Assembly (NCBI GenBank): GCA_001899765.1
Contig: MKWM01000029.1
Location: 1-64,000, forward strand
Length of the DNA stretch: 64,000 nucleotides
DNA from: Thiobacillus sp. 63-78
GTDB taxonomy: Bacteria; Pseudomonadota; Gammaproteobacteria; Burkholderiales; Thiobacillaceae
Direction of reading: 5' to 3'
The translations under genes and the position numbers were made by a program. Below the pieces are notes generated by a model, which was not told the origin of the DNA, did no database searches, and saw nothing but the letters and a program-made list of their open reading frames with translations. Positions 55,481 to 64,000 of the stretch are shown here, piece after piece. Each line of letters opens with the position of its first letter. Position 1 is the first letter of the stretch.

Positions 55481-56803
55481 GTGGCTATCACACAGCGGAT
55501 GCATGACATCGTCATCGTGGGCGGCGGCGCGGGCGGGCTGGAACTGGCCACCCGGCTGGGCGACAAGCTGGGCAGGAAGAAACGCGCGAACATCACGCTG
55601 ATCGATGCCTCGCCTTCGCATCTGTGGAAGCCGCTGTTGTACGAAGTCGCGGCGGGCAGCCTCGATTCCTACGCCGAACGGCTGGAATATCTGGCGCAGG
55701 GCCACTGGCACGGATTCACCTTCCGTCTCGGCCGCATGGACGGGCTCGACCGCGCGCGCCAGGAAGTCAGCGTCGCCCCCACGCTGGACGATGACGGCGT
55801 CGAGATCATCCCGCGGCGGACATTTCATTACGACACCCTGATCATCGCGGTCGGCTCGGTCGGCAATGACTTCGGCGTGCCGGGCGTGAAGGAGCACTGC
55901 ATCATGCTCGACACCCCCGAACAGGCGCGTAAATTCCATCGCCGCTACATCAACGCCTGCCTGCGTGCCAACACCCAGACCGAAGCGGTCGCACCCGGCC
56001 AACTCACCGTCGGCATCGTCGGCGCCGGCGCCACCGGCGTCGAACTCGCCGCCGAACTGCACGACACCACGCGCGAACTGTCGGCCTACGGCATGGATCA
56101 CATCGATCCCGACAAGAGTTTGAAGCTGCTCCTCGTCGAAGCTTCCGACCGTATCCTGTCGGGGCTGCCGCCGCGCCTGTCGAATGCGGCCGCCGCACGC
56201 CTGACCGAACTGGGAGTGGAAATGCACACCCGCGAGCGTATCGTCGAAGTGCGCGCCGACGGCATGCTGACCGCCGACGGAAAGTTCATTCCCGCCAGCA
56301 TGATGGTGTGGTCGGCCGGCATCAAGGCGCCGGATTTCCTGAAAGACATCGACGGCCTGGAAACCAGCCGCATCAACCAGCTGGTGGTACGTTCCACCCT
56401 GCAGACCACGCGCGACGACAACATCTTCGCCTTCGGCGACTGCGCGGCCTGCCCCATGCCGGGCGGCAAGGGCTTCGTCCCGCCGCGCGCGCAGGCCGCC
56501 CACCAGCAGGCGTCGCTGCTGGTGAAGTCGATCTGCCGGCGTTTCCACGGCAAGCCGCTGCCCGAGTATGTCTACCGCGACTACGGTTCGCTGATCGCGC
56601 TGGGCCGCTTCTCCACCGTCGGCAACCTGATGGGCGGACTCACCGGCGGCAGCATCATGATCGAAGGCGCGATCGCGCGTTTCGTCTATTGGTCCTTGCA
56701 CAGGATGCACCAGATCGCGCTGCACGGCTGGGTCAAGACTACGCTCACCACCTATGCCCATTTCATCAGCACGCCGACGCGGGCGCGCATCAAGCTGCAT
56801 TGA
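55481..56803 (+). CDS. ndh: Type II NADH:quinone oxidoreductase (NDH-2)
   Basis: A 440-residue flavoprotein with FAD motif VGGGAGGLELA (about 13-23), NAD motif GIVGAGATGVELAAEL, FAD contact IFAFGDCAACP, the conserved AQAAHQQA segment and a C-terminal region rich in hydrophobic and basic residues for membrane contact. Transfers electrons from NADH to quinone without proton pumping. GTG start at 55481. Confidence 0.9.
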   Translation: MAITQRMHDIVIVGGGAGGLELATRLGDKLGRKKRANITLIDASPSHLWKPLLYEVAAGSLDSYAERLEYLAQGHWHGFTFRLGRMDGLDRARQEVSVAPTLDDDGVEIIPRRTFHYDTLIIAVGSVGNDFGVPGVKEHCIMLDTPEQARKFHRRYINACLRANTQTEAVAPGQLTVGIVGAGATGVELAAELHDTTRELSAYGMDHIDPDKSLKLLLVEASDRILSGLPPRLSNAAAARLTELGVEMHTRERIVEVRADGMLTADGKFIPASMMVWSAGIKAPDFLKDIDGLETSRINQLVVRSTLQTTRDDNIFAFGDCAACPMPGGKGFVPPRAQAAHQQASLLVKSICRRFHGKPLPEYVYRDYGSLIALGRFSTVGNLMGGLTGGSIMIEGAIARFVYWSLHRMHQIALHGWVKTTLTTYAHFISTPTRARIKLH

Positions 56804-56988
56804 TTTGGCCACCGTTTTGCCTGGCCTGTGGAAGGGTCTGAACGTTGCAGCAGCGCGAATACTTCAACTGTAACGGTCGGTTCAGGGCGAACGGGACGGA
56901 AGTCAGTACGCTAAGCAGTCTTCAACGGCGTGAGGGCGCAGGCTGGATTGTTTCGCCACTGCGCGCCTCGCATGAACAGTGTGGGCGC

Positions 56989-57981
56989 TCAGCCGCTCCA
57001 TAACCACGCCGCGCCGCGTACCCCGCTGGAGTCGCCGTGCCTGGGTGGCACCAGTTTGGTGTCGATGCGGTCGGAAAAGACATAACGCGGCCACAGCCGC
57101 GGCACGCTGTCGTACAGGCGGGCGATGTTGGAGAGCCCGCCGCCGAGCACGATGACGTCGGGGTCGAGCAGGTTGATCACCCCGGCGAGCGCGCGCGCCA
57201 GGCGTTCTTCATAACGCGCGAGCGTGGCGCTGCACGGCCCGTAGCCGGCGTTTGCGAGCTGCGCGATTTCGTGCGCGGGCAGATCCTCGCCGCCGTAGCG
57301 CACGTGGTCGGCGGCGAAGCCGGGGCCGGACAGCCAGGTTTCGATGCAGCCCTTCTTGCCGCAGTAGCACGCGGGCGCGGCATCGAGCTCGCGCGGGTTC
57401 GGCCAGGGATGCAGGATGGCCTCGCCGGTGGCGGGATGCTGACCGGTGGAGGCGCGGTCGGACGGGGCTGCGGCGAACTGGAACCAGGGCAGCGGCGAAT
57501 GGCCCCACTCGCCGGCAATCGCGTTGACGCCATTCAGCACATGGCCGCGCACCACCACGCCGCCGCCGACGCCGGTGCCGAGGATCACGCCGAACACCGT
57601 ATCCGCACCGGCTGCCGCGCCGTCGGCAGCTTCTGACAGCGCCAGGCAGTTGGCGTCGTTGGCGAGCCGCACGTCTCGCTTCAGCGCGCGTTCAAGATCT
57701 TGCTGCAAGGGCTTGCCGTTGAGACAGGTCGAGTTGCAGTTCTTCATCAGTCCCGTGGCGGGCGAGCGCGCGCCGGGGGTGCCGACGCCGACGCTGCCGC
57801 GCTGCCCGAGTTCGGTTTCGGCTTGCTGGATCAGGGCGGCGACCGCCGCCACCGTGGCGAAGTAGTCGTGCTGCGGCGTCGGCACGCGGCGGCGCAGGAT
57901 TTCCCGTCCGCCGGCGTCGAGCGCGATCAGTTCGATTTTGGTGCCGCCGAGGTCGACGCCGAAACGTAGAAGGGGAGCCAC
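56989..57981 (-). CDS. ROK-family sugar kinase
   Basis: A 330-residue ROK kinase with ATP motif DLGGTKIE, catalytic region [17 protein letters not shown] and the ROK zinc site GHSPL...[15 protein letters not shown]. Likely fructokinase or glucokinase; the substrate cannot be fixed. GTG at 57981 is chosen: GGAG lies 9 nt upstream and the fold starts there. The 185 bp between its stop and ndh hold nothing I recognise. Confidence 0.87.
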   Translation of the reverse strand: MAPLLRFGVDLGGTKIELIALDAGGREILRRRVPTPQHDYFATVAAVAALIQQAETELGQRGSVGVGTPGARSPATGLMKNCNSTCLNGKPLQQDLERALKRDVRLANDANCLALSEAADGAAAGADTVFGVILGTGVGGGVVVRGHVLNGVNAIAGEWGHSPLPWFQFAAAPSDRASTGQHPATGEAILHPWPNPRELDAAPACYCGKKGCIETWLSGPGFAADHVRYGGEDLPAHEIAQLANAGYGPCSATLARYEERLARALAGVINLLDPDVIVLGGGLSNIARLYDSVPRLWPRYVFSDRIDTKLVPPRHGDSSGVRGAAWLWSG

Positions 57982-58022
57982 GGTGTAAAATCTCCGGCTA
58001 TTCAAATTGCGTTGGAATCGAC

Positions 58023-58754
58023 ATGGCAGGACATTCGAAGTGGGCCAACATCCAGCACCGCAAGGGTCGCCAGGACGCCAAGCGCGGCAAGATCTTCACC
58101 AAGCTTATCAAGGAAATCACCGTGGCCGCCAAAATGGGCGGCGGCGATCCCGCGATGAACCCGCGCCTGCGCCTGGCGATCGACAAGGGCAAGGCCGAGT
58201 CCTTGCCGAAGGACAACATCGAGAATGCGATCAAGCGCGGTACCGGCCAGCTTGACGGCGTCAACTACGAGGAAGCGCGCTACGAGGGCTATGGCATCGG
58301 CGGCGTCGCGGTGATGGTCGATTGCCTCACCGACAACAAGACGCGCACCGTCGCCGACGTGCGCCACGCCTTCGTCAAGCACGGCGGCAACATGGGCACC
58401 GACGGCTGCGTCGCGTTCCAGTTCAAGCACTGCGGCCAGATCATCCTGGAGCCGGGCGCGAGCGAAGAAGCGGTGATGGACGCCGCGCTCGACGCCGGCG
58501 CCGACGACGTCATCCCCAACGAGGACGGCTCGATCGAGGTGCTGACCTCGCCCGACCCCAAGGCTTTCGAAGCGGTGAAGGAGGCGCTGGAAAAGGCCGG
58601 CTTCAAGCCGGCGGTGGCCGAGATCACCATGCGCCCGGAGGCCGAGACCGAGTTGGCCGGCGACGACGCGGTGAAGATGCAGAAGATCCTGGACGCGCTC
58701 GAAAGTCTCGACGACGTGCAGGAGGTCTACACCAACGCCGTGCTTCCTGAGTAA
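58023..58754 (+). CDS. yebC: YebC/PmpR-family protein
   Basis: A 243-residue protein beginning [22 protein letters not shown], the strict YebC signature. Described as a transcription regulator and, more recently, as helping ribosomes through proline stretches. Usually next to ruvC; here a toxin-antitoxin pair intervenes. Confidence 0.95.
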   Translation: MAGHSKWANIQHRKGRQDAKRGKIFTKLIKEITVAAKMGGGDPAMNPRLRLAIDKGKAESLPKDNIENAIKRGTGQLDGVNYEEARYEGYGIGGVAVMVDCLTDNKTRTVADVRHAFVKHGGNMGTDGCVAFQFKHCGQIILEPGASEEAVMDAALDAGADDVIPNEDGSIEVLTSPDPKAFEAVKEALEKAGFKPAVAEITMRPEAETELAGDDAVKMQKILDALESLDDVQEVYTNAVLPE

Positions 58755-58787
58755 AATCACAAGGCAGATTCAGTGAAGGAGCCGCGC

Positions 58788-59012
58788 ATGGATTACCACA
58801 GCCGCATTACGTCCGAGCCTGGCAAGCGCGGTGGAAAGCCTAGCATCCGTGGACTTAGAATCACGGTCTACGACGTACTGGAAATGCTGGCGGCAGGGCA
58901 GTCCAACGAAGCGATCCTTGCTGATTTTCCCGAACTCGAAGCGGCCGACATTCGTGCCTGCCTTGCCTTTGCGGCAGACCGGGAGCGCCAGCTTGCATCG
59001 GTACACGGATGA
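58788..59012 (+). CDS. DUF433 antitoxin
   Basis: A 74-residue winged-helix protein typical of DUF433 (GGKPSIRGLRITVYDVLEMLAAG, then FPELEAADIRACLAFAA). AAGGAG at 58776-58781 sets the ATG at 58788. Paired by ATGA overlap with a DUF5615 gene, forming a VapBC-like module. Confidence 0.87.
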   Translation: MDYHSRITSEPGKRGGKPSIRGLRITVYDVLEMLAAGQSNEAILADFPELEAADIRACLAFAADRERQLASVHG

Positions 59013-59341
59013 AACTGTTGCTGGACGAAAATCTGTCCAGACGCCTTGTGCCTTTCTTGCAGGAAACCTGGCCGGGATCGAGCCAGGTTGCTTTGCTCGG
59101 ACTGGAACAGGCAACCGACCTTGCATTGTGGCAGTACGCAGGTCAGCATGATTACGTACTGGTGACCCGCGATGCGGATTTCTATGATTTGAGTCTTACC
59201 CGAGGCGCCCCACCCGTCGTGCTGTGGCTGCGCATCAATAACCCCGATAAATCCGAAATGCTGCGCGTATTGATTGACAAGCATGCCACCATCCACGAAG
59301 CGTTTGCAGCAGGCGCGACGTGTGTCGAGTTGTGGCCTTGA
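59009..59341 (+). CDS. DUF5615 PIN-like toxin
   Basis: A 110-residue PIN-like protein with N-terminal [20 protein letters not shown] and WLRINNP segments, which hold the acidic residues of DUF5615 nucleases. Probably an RNase neutralised by the DUF433 partner. Its TGA overlaps the TTG start of ruvC. Confidence 0.85.
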   Translation: MKLLLDENLSRRLVPFLQETWPGSSQVALLGLEQATDLALWQYAGQHDYVLVTRDADFYDLSLTRGAPPVVLWLRINNPDKSEMLRVLIDKHATIHEAFAAGATCVELWP

Positions 59342-59856
59342 GCCGCATCCTCGGCATCGACCCCGGCCTGCGCCTCACCGGCTTCGGCGTCATCGAGCAG
59401 ACCGGCCAGAAGCTCGCCTACGTCGCCAGCGGCGTCATCAAGAGCGGTGAGGGCGAACTGCCGCAGCGGCTCGGTGTGCTGTTCGCGGGGTTGAACGAGG
59501 TGATCGCCACCTGGCAGCCCGATGCCTGCGCGGTCGAGATCGTCTTCGTCAACGTCAATCCGCAGTCCACGCTGCTGCTCGGGCAGGCGCGCGGTGCGGC
59601 GATCTGCGCGGCGGTGTCGCGCGAGCTGGTGGTGGCTGAATACACCGCGCTGCAGATCAAGCAGGCGGTGGTGGGCCATGGCAAGGCGGCCAAGGAGCAG
59701 GTGCAGGACATGGTCAAGCGTTTGCTGGCGCTGCCGGTCGCGCCGAAGGCCGACGCCGCCGATGCGCTCGCCTGCGCCATTGCCCACGCGCATGGCAGCC
59801 GGCTCGGGACGCAGTCCACTGCGGGCTATCGCGTCAAGGGTGGGCGCCTGGTATGA
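59338..59856 (+). CDS. ruvC: Holliday-junction endonuclease RuvC
   Basis: A 172-residue RuvC with the first catalytic Asp in [16 protein letters not shown], Glu in VEIVFVN and the C-terminal acidic pair in [15 protein letters not shown]. The TTG at 59338 fits the family start (GTG at 59320 is possible) and overlaps the toxin stop, so translation may depend on the toxin gene. Confidence 0.94.
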   Translation: MSRILGIDPGLRLTGFGVIEQTGQKLAYVASGVIKSGEGELPQRLGVLFAGLNEVIATWQPDACAVEIVFVNVNPQSTLLLGQARGAAICAAVSRELVVAEYTALQIKQAVVGHGKAAKEQVQDMVKRLLALPVAPKADAADALACAIAHAHGSRLGTQSTAGYRVKGGRLV

Positions 59857-59869
59857 GGAAGGGGTACGC

Positions 59870-60448
59870 ATGATAGGCCGCATTACGGGCACCCTCGTTG
59901 CCAAACAGCCGCCGCAAGTCCTGGTGGATTGCAACGGCGTCGGTTACGAAATCGACGTGCCGATGAGCACCTTCTACAACCTGCCCGCGCTGGGCGAGAA
60001 AGTCAGCCTGCTGACCCATCTGGCGATCCGCGAGGATGCGCATCTGCTGTACGGCTTCGGCAGCGAGATCGAGCGCGCGGCGTTTCGCGAACTGCTGAAG
60101 GTTTCCGGCATCGGCGCCAAGACCGCGCTGTCGGTGCTGTCCGGGCTGTCGGTCAACGACCTGTCGGCGGCGATATCCGCACAGGAGATCGGCCGTATCG
60201 TCAAGGTGCCGGGCATCGGCAAGAAGACCGCCGAGCGCCTGCTGCTCGAATTGAAGGGCAAGCCGGTGTTCGCCGGCGCGGTCTCCGTGGTAGCGGGCGA
60301 GAGCAGGGTGTCGGATGACGTGCGTCAGGCCTTGCTGGCATTGGGGTACCACGACAAGGAAGCGGGGCTGGCGATACAGAAACTGCCCGCCGGTCTGCCC
60401 GTGTCCGAGGCAATTCGCCAGGCTTTGAAGCTGCTTTCCAAAGGGTAA
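59870..60448 (+). CDS. ruvA: Holliday-junction DNA-binding protein RuvA
   Basis: A 192-residue RuvA beginning MIGRITGTL, with two helix-hairpin-helix motifs ([33 protein letters not shown]) and a C-terminal RuvB-binding domain. Binds the four-way junction and loads RuvB. Confidence 0.97.
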   Translation: MIGRITGTLVAKQPPQVLVDCNGVGYEIDVPMSTFYNLPALGEKVSLLTHLAIREDAHLLYGFGSEIERAAFRELLKVSGIGAKTALSVLSGLSVNDLSAAISAQEIGRIVKVPGIGKKTAERLLLELKGKPVFAGAVSVVAGESRVSDDVRQALLALGYHDKEAGLAIQKLPAGLPVSEAIRQALKLLSKG

Positions 60449-60457
60449 GATGTCGGC

Positions 60458-61486
60458 ATGATCGAAACCGACCGTCTCATCGCCCCCGCCGCCGTCAGCC
60501 CGCAGGAAGAGCAGATCGAGCGCGCGCTGCGGCCGCGTACGCTGGCCGAATATGTCGGCCAGGCGAAGGCGCGCGAGCAGCTCGAAATCTTCATCCATGC
60601 GGCCAGAAAGCGCAGCGAGGCGCTCGACCACGTGCTGTTGTTCGGCCCGCCGGGGCTGGGCAAGACCACGCTGGCGCACATCATCGCGCGCGAGATGGGC
60701 GTCAATTTGCGCCAGACTTCGGGCCCGGTGCTCGAACGTGCGGGCGACCTGGCGGCGCTGCTGACCAATCTGGAGCCGCACGACGTGCTGTTCATCGACG
60801 AGATCCATCGCCTCTCCCCGGTGGTCGAGGAAGTGCTGTATCCCGCGCTGGAGGATTTCCAGATCGACATCATGATCGGCGAAGGCCCGGCGGCGCGCTC
60901 GGTCAAGCTCGACCTGCCGCCGTTCACCCTGATCGGCGCGACCACGCGTGCCGGCATGCTGACCAACCCGCTGCGCGACCGCTTCGGCATCGTCGCGCGG
61001 CTGGAATTTTACTCGGCGGCGGAATTGGGCTTCATCGTCCACCGCTCGGCGGGTCTCCTGCAGATGAACCTGGACGAGGCCGGCGCGCTGGAGATCGCCC
61101 GCCGCTCGCGCGGCACGCCGCGCATCGCTAACCGTCTGCTGCGCCGGGTGCGCGATTACGCCGACGTCAAGGCGGACGGGCAGGCCACGGGCGCGGTGGC
61201 CGATGCGGCGCTGGTGATGCTGGATGTCGATCGGGCCGGACTCGACGTGATGGACAGGAGGCTGCTGTCAGCCGTGGTTGAAAAATTCATGGGAGGCCCG
61301 GTCGGGCTGGACAATCTTTCCGCCGCCATTGGCGAAGAACGCGACACCATCGAGGATGTGCTCGAACCTTTCCTGATCCAGCAGGGCTATCTGCAGCGCA
61401 CGCCGCGCGGCCGTATTGCCACGCCGCTGGCGTATCGCCACCTCGGGCTGGCCGCGCCCGCCGAGCCGAACGCGGAACTGTTCTGA
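60458..61486 (+). CDS. ruvB: Holliday-junction branch-migration ATPase RuvB
   Basis: A 342-residue AAA+ motor with Walker [10 protein letters not shown], Walker [10 protein letters not shown], sensor 1 GATTRAG and the arginine finger region RDRFGI. Its TGA overlaps the ybgC ATG. Confidence 0.98.
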   Translation: MIETDRLIAPAAVSPQEEQIERALRPRTLAEYVGQAKAREQLEIFIHAARKRSEALDHVLLFGPPGLGKTTLAHIIAREMGVNLRQTSGPVLERAGDLAALLTNLEPHDVLFIDEIHRLSPVVEEVLYPALEDFQIDIMIGEGPAARSVKLDLPPFTLIGATTRAGMLTNPLRDRFGIVARLEFYSAAELGFIVHRSAGLLQMNLDEAGALEIARRSRGTPRIANRLLRRVRDYADVKADGQATGAVADAALVMLDVDRAGLDVMDRRLLSAVVEKFMGGPVGLDNLSAAIGEERDTIEDVLEPFLIQQGYLQRTPRGRIATPLAYRHLGLAAPAEPNAELF

Positions 61487-61887
61487 TGGCATTCGTCTGG
61501 CCGGTCCGTGTCTATTGGGAAGATACCGATGCCGGCGGTGTCGTGTATTACGCCAACTATCTCAGATTCATGGAACGCGCACGCAGCGAATGGCTGCGCG
61601 CATTCGGCTTCGAGCAGGATGTGCTGCGCGACGAAGCCGGCATCGTCTTCGTGGTGCGGCGGGTGGAGATCGATTACCTGGCGCCGGCCCGCTTCAACGA
61701 GCAGCTCGACGTATCGGTGGCGCTGCATGAAGCCCGAAGCGCCAGCCTCGGCGTACGGCAGGAACTTATGCGCGGTCCGACCCGTCTGGCAGAAGCCGTC
61801 GTGACGCTCGCCTGCGTCGACGCGGCACGTTTCAAACCCGTTAGAATCCCGGAGCCCCTCCAGCAGGCACTGGCCCGCGCAACGTGA
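61486..61887 (+). CDS. ybgC: Tol-Pal associated acyl-CoA thioesterase YbgC
   Basis: A 133-residue hot-dog thioesterase with YWEDTDAGGVVYYANYLRFMERAR, the 4HBT signature including the active-site Asp. Standard first gene of the tol-pal cluster. Confidence 0.95.
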   Translation: MAFVWPVRVYWEDTDAGGVVYYANYLRFMERARSEWLRAFGFEQDVLRDEAGIVFVVRRVEIDYLAPARFNEQLDVSVALHEARSASLGVRQELMRGPTRLAEAVVTLACVDAARFKPVRIPEPLQQALARAT

Positions 61888-61897
61888 ATCCAAAACT

Positions 61898-62593
61898 GTG
61901 AATCCTGAACTCGGTCAAGACCTTTCGCTGTTCCACCTCGTCCTCCATGCCTCGCTGCCGGTGCAGGTTGTCATGGCGCTGTTGCTGGGCGCCTCGATCA
62001 TGTCGTGGTGGTTCATCTTCATCAAGATGTTTTCCCTCAAGCGTGCCCTGCGCGTCACCGACCGTTTCGAGCGCGAATTCTGGGGCGGCGGCGACATGAA
62101 CGCCATCTATCAGCGCGTGGCCGGCGAACGCGAGGGCGCGGGCGAAATGGAGCGCATCTTCGAAGCGGGATTTCGCGAATTCATGAAGCTGCGGCACCAG
62201 GCCGGGCTGTCGCTCAATGTCATCATCGACGGTACCCGCCGCGCGATGCGCGCGACGTATCAGCGCGAGCTCGATGGTCTCGAATCGCACCTGTCCTTTC
62301 TGGCGACGGTCGGCTCGGTCTCGCCCTACGTCGGCCTGTTCGGCACGGTGTGGGGCATCATGATCGCCTTCATGGGGCTGTCGAGCGTGGCGCAGGCCAC
62401 GCTGGCGCAGGTTGCCCCGGGCATCGCCGAAGCGCTGATTGCCACCGCCATGGGCCTGTTCGCGGCCATTCCCGCCGTGGTCGGTTACAACCGCTACACC
62501 CACGACATCGACCGCCTGGCCAACCGCATGGAAAGTTTCATGGAAGAGTTTTCCAACATCCTGCAACGCCAGGTGACGGTCAAACCGGTATAA
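61898..62593 (+). CDS. tolQ: Tol-Pal system protein TolQ
   Basis: A 231-residue ExbB/TolQ-type membrane protein with three helices and the conserved LFGTVWGIMIAF segment in helix 2. GTG start at 61898. With TolR forms the proton-driven stator that energises TolA. Confidence 0.96.
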   Translation: MNPELGQDLSLFHLVLHASLPVQVVMALLLGASIMSWWFIFIKMFSLKRALRVTDRFEREFWGGGDMNAIYQRVAGEREGAGEMERIFEAGFREFMKLRHQAGLSLNVIIDGTRRAMRATYQRELDGLESHLSFLATVGSVSPYVGLFGTVWGIMIAFMGLSSVAQATLAQVAPGIAEALIATAMGLFAAIPAVVGYNRYTHDIDRLANRMESFMEEFSNILQRQVTVKPV

Positions 62594-62596
62594 GCC

Positions 62597-63007
62597 GTGG
62601 CACGGTCCCGCAAACAGATGGCCCAGATCAACGTCGTGCCGATGATCGACGTGATGTTGGTGCTGCTGGTGATCTTCATGGTGACCGCGCCTTTCATCAA
62701 CCCGGCCCAGGTCGAGCTGCCGAGTGTCGGCAAGACCTCGCAGGCGCCGCAGAAACCGCTCGAAATCATCATCCGGGAATCGGGTGAATATCTGTTGCGC
62801 AACCGCGCGGCGGGAGGCGGCGAGCGGGTCGTGGCGAAATCGGCGCTCGCTGACGAACTGGCCGGATTGCATCGCGAACAGCCCGACCAGCCGGTCGTCA
62901 TCGCGGCGGACAAGAACGTCCGCTACGAGGAAGTGATGCATACCATGACGCTCCTGCAGCAGGCCCGGATTACACGTATCGGCCTGCTTGCCCGCCCGGC
63001 GCCATGA
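62597..63007 (+). CDS. tolR: Tol-Pal system protein TolR
   Basis: A 136-residue ExbD/TolR protein: one membrane helix with the critical Asp in VVPMIDVMLVLLVIFMVT and a periplasmic domain. GTG start; ATGA overlap with tolA. Confidence 0.96.
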   Translation: MARSRKQMAQINVVPMIDVMLVLLVIFMVTAPFINPAQVELPSVGKTSQAPQKPLEIIIRESGEYLLRNRAAGGGERVVAKSALADELAGLHREQPDQPVVIAADKNVRYEEVMHTMTLLQQARITRIGLLARPAP

Positions 63008-63867
63008 ATTTCACGGCCGACGCGCCGCCCGCTTCCCGCCCGGTCCCCAATCTCCTTGCCGGGGCCCTGGCGCTGGGTGTGCACGTCCTGTTTGTCCTCT
63101 TGCTGGTGTTCGGGGTGTCATGGCAGACCCATCATCCCGCCGCCGTGCAGGTCGATCTGTGGCAAACCCTGCCGGAGACGCCCCCGTCCCCCGCCAAACC
63201 CCGCCCGCCGCAGCCCGTGAACGTTGCCAAACCCGAGAAAACCGCCAGGCCGGAGAAAGCTGCACCCGTTCACAAACCGGTGGAAAAGGAAGCGCCGCCG
63301 CCGAAGCCCCCCGACATCGCACTGGAAAAGAAAAAAGCCGAGGCCGAACAGCTGAAGAAATTGAAGGCCATCCAGGCCGACGAGGAAAAGGCCCGGGCCG
63401 CCGCCGCCAGGGCGAGCCATGAAAAACAGCTGGCGGAGCAGAAGCGGCAGGCACTGCTGCGCGAGATGGAAGCCGAAGACCTGAAGCAGCGTGTGGCGGC
63501 CGATGCGGCAGCGAACGAGGCGCGCCTTGCCCGCCTGACCGAAGCGCAGGCGGCGGCCAGCAGGCAGCAGGCCGAAGTGGCGAGCGTCGTCGGCCAATAC
63601 CGCGACCAGATCAGTGCCAAGGTGCGCGGGAACACCCGATTGCCCGATAACCTGAAGGGCAATCCGGAAGTCCGGTGTCTGGTGAAGCTGCTGCCTACCG
63701 GCGAAGTCCTGAGCGTGCGGGTGACGAAATCCAGCGGAAACCCGGCCTATGACGATGCGGTCGTACGTGCCATCGAAAAATCATCGCCGCTGCCGCTGCC
63801 AGGCGACCGCGCCGCGCGCGCGGCCTTCGTTCCGGAACTTTCCTTTGTCCATCGCCCCAAAGAGTGA
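63004..63867 (+). CDS. tolA: Tol-Pal system protein TolA
   Basis: A 287-residue TolA: N-terminal membrane helix (about 15-35), a Pro- then Lys/Glu/Ala-rich helical domain (about 60-195) and a C-terminal TonB-like domain (NLKGNPEVRCLVKLLPTGEVLSV). Spans the periplasm from TolQR to Pal/TolB. Confidence 0.94.
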   Translation: MNFTADAPPASRPVPNLLAGALALGVHVLFVLLLVFGVSWQTHHPAAVQVDLWQTLPETPPSPAKPRPPQPVNVAKPEKTARPEKAAPVHKPVEKEAPPPKPPDIALEKKKAEAEQLKKLKAIQADEEKARAAAARASHEKQLAEQKRQALLREMEAEDLKQRVAADAAANEARLARLTEAQAAASRQQAEVASVVGQYRDQISAKVRGNTRLPDNLKGNPEVRCLVKLLPTGEVLSVRVTKSSGNPAYDDAVVRAIEKSSPLPLPGDRAARAAFVPELSFVHRPKE

Positions 63868-63948
63868 GCCCGAAACGAGGCCGCGCCTCGCCGGACCCGC
63901 AGGCAGCCTATGCTAGACTGCCCCAACCAGAAAGCGTTTGTGAGCCCG

Positions 63949-64000
63949 ATGTCTGTATTCATGCTGCGTTCCGTTGTTCTGTTTCCCCTGCTGTGCCTGG
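63949..64000 (+). CDS. tolB: Tol-Pal system protein TolB, 5' fragment
   Basis: ATG at 63949 opens a reading frame MSVFMLRSVVLFPLLCL that looks like a signal peptide and runs off the window. Position directly after tolA identifies it as tolB. A second ATG at 63961 could be the real start. A TATGCTAGACT sequence near 63909 may be a local promoter. Confidence 0.75.
   Translation, partial: MSVFMLRSVVLFPLLCL

Noticed and set aside
1-64000. tRNA, rRNA, prophage or restriction system
   Set aside because: None of the expected signatures was found anywhere in the window.

Overview
The window is GC-rich, gene-dense DNA from a proteobacterial chromosome. Conserved blocks (rpe-gph-trpE, trpGDC, minCDE, yebC-ruvCAB-ybgC-tolQRAB, metR/metE) point to a betaproteobacterium. 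The number of sulfide and persulfide genes suggests a chemolithotrophic sulfur oxidiser of the Thiobacillus type. That assignment is inference from gene content and order; no rRNA or tRNA gene is visible.

Layout. 0.3-2.6 kb: TusA-like sulfur carrier, two-cysteine SQR-family flavoprotein and a DUF1641 protein with 60-residue repeats. 2.8-6.5 kb: ModE-like regulator and metR, divergent from metE. 6.6-12.2 kb: TolC/adaptor/RND efflux operon. 12.3-13.5 kb: SQR paralogue lacking all three catalytic cysteines. 13.9-16.4 kb: DUF3617 protein, rubrerythrin, rubredoxin and rubredoxin reductase. 16.4-17.2 kb: mercury-type merR divergent from a GDCCVxC protein across a mer-like operator. 17.3-22.4 kb: queD, then two ArsR-rhodanese fusion regulators bracketing a persulfide dioxygenase and an MFS transporter, then a small unknown protein and a methyltransferase. 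22.5-29.9 kb: universal-stress proteins, Rnk, an orphan ABC transporter and a HAD-phosphatase/ATPase fusion. 30.2-32.1 kb: minCDE. 32.2-36.2 kb: nitrate-type ABC transporter and an ANTAR regulator (NasT type); the nrtA leader carries a sigma-54 promoter, an NtrC-type box and an intrinsic terminator. 36.4-41.5 kb: DUF4124 protein, dienelactone-hydrolase-like protein, TonB, and copA-cueR with a CueR-type promoter. 41.5-46.6 kb: mltA, a 30-residue membrane microprotein, apaG, rpe, gph, trpE. 46.6-51.4 kb: MFS transporter, tag, a FisR-type sigma-54 activator and a full three-cysteine SQR, separating trpE from trpGDC (51.5-53.9 kb). 53.9-58.0 kb: HerA-like ATPase, NDH-2, ROK kinase. 58.0-64.0 kb: yebC, a DUF433/DUF5615 toxin-antitoxin pair, ruvCAB, ybgC, tolQRA and the start of tolB.

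How the parts work together. Sulfide would be oxidised at the membrane by SQR under FisR control. Persulfide would be handled by the dioxygenase and TusA-like carrier, with the ArsR-rhodanese proteins as probable persulfide sensors. Electrons enter the quinone pool from SQR and NDH-2. Nitrate uptake is under nitrogen control, and mercury- and copper-responsive units are present.

The most unusual non-coding feature is a family of three 109-141 bp palindromic elements. Their arms are built from a degenerate heptamer (GGRNTCA) and their cores are related. They fill the nrtB-nrtD, rpe-gph and gph-trpE spacers. A second heptamer repeat (RGTGAGT) occurs at two further loci.
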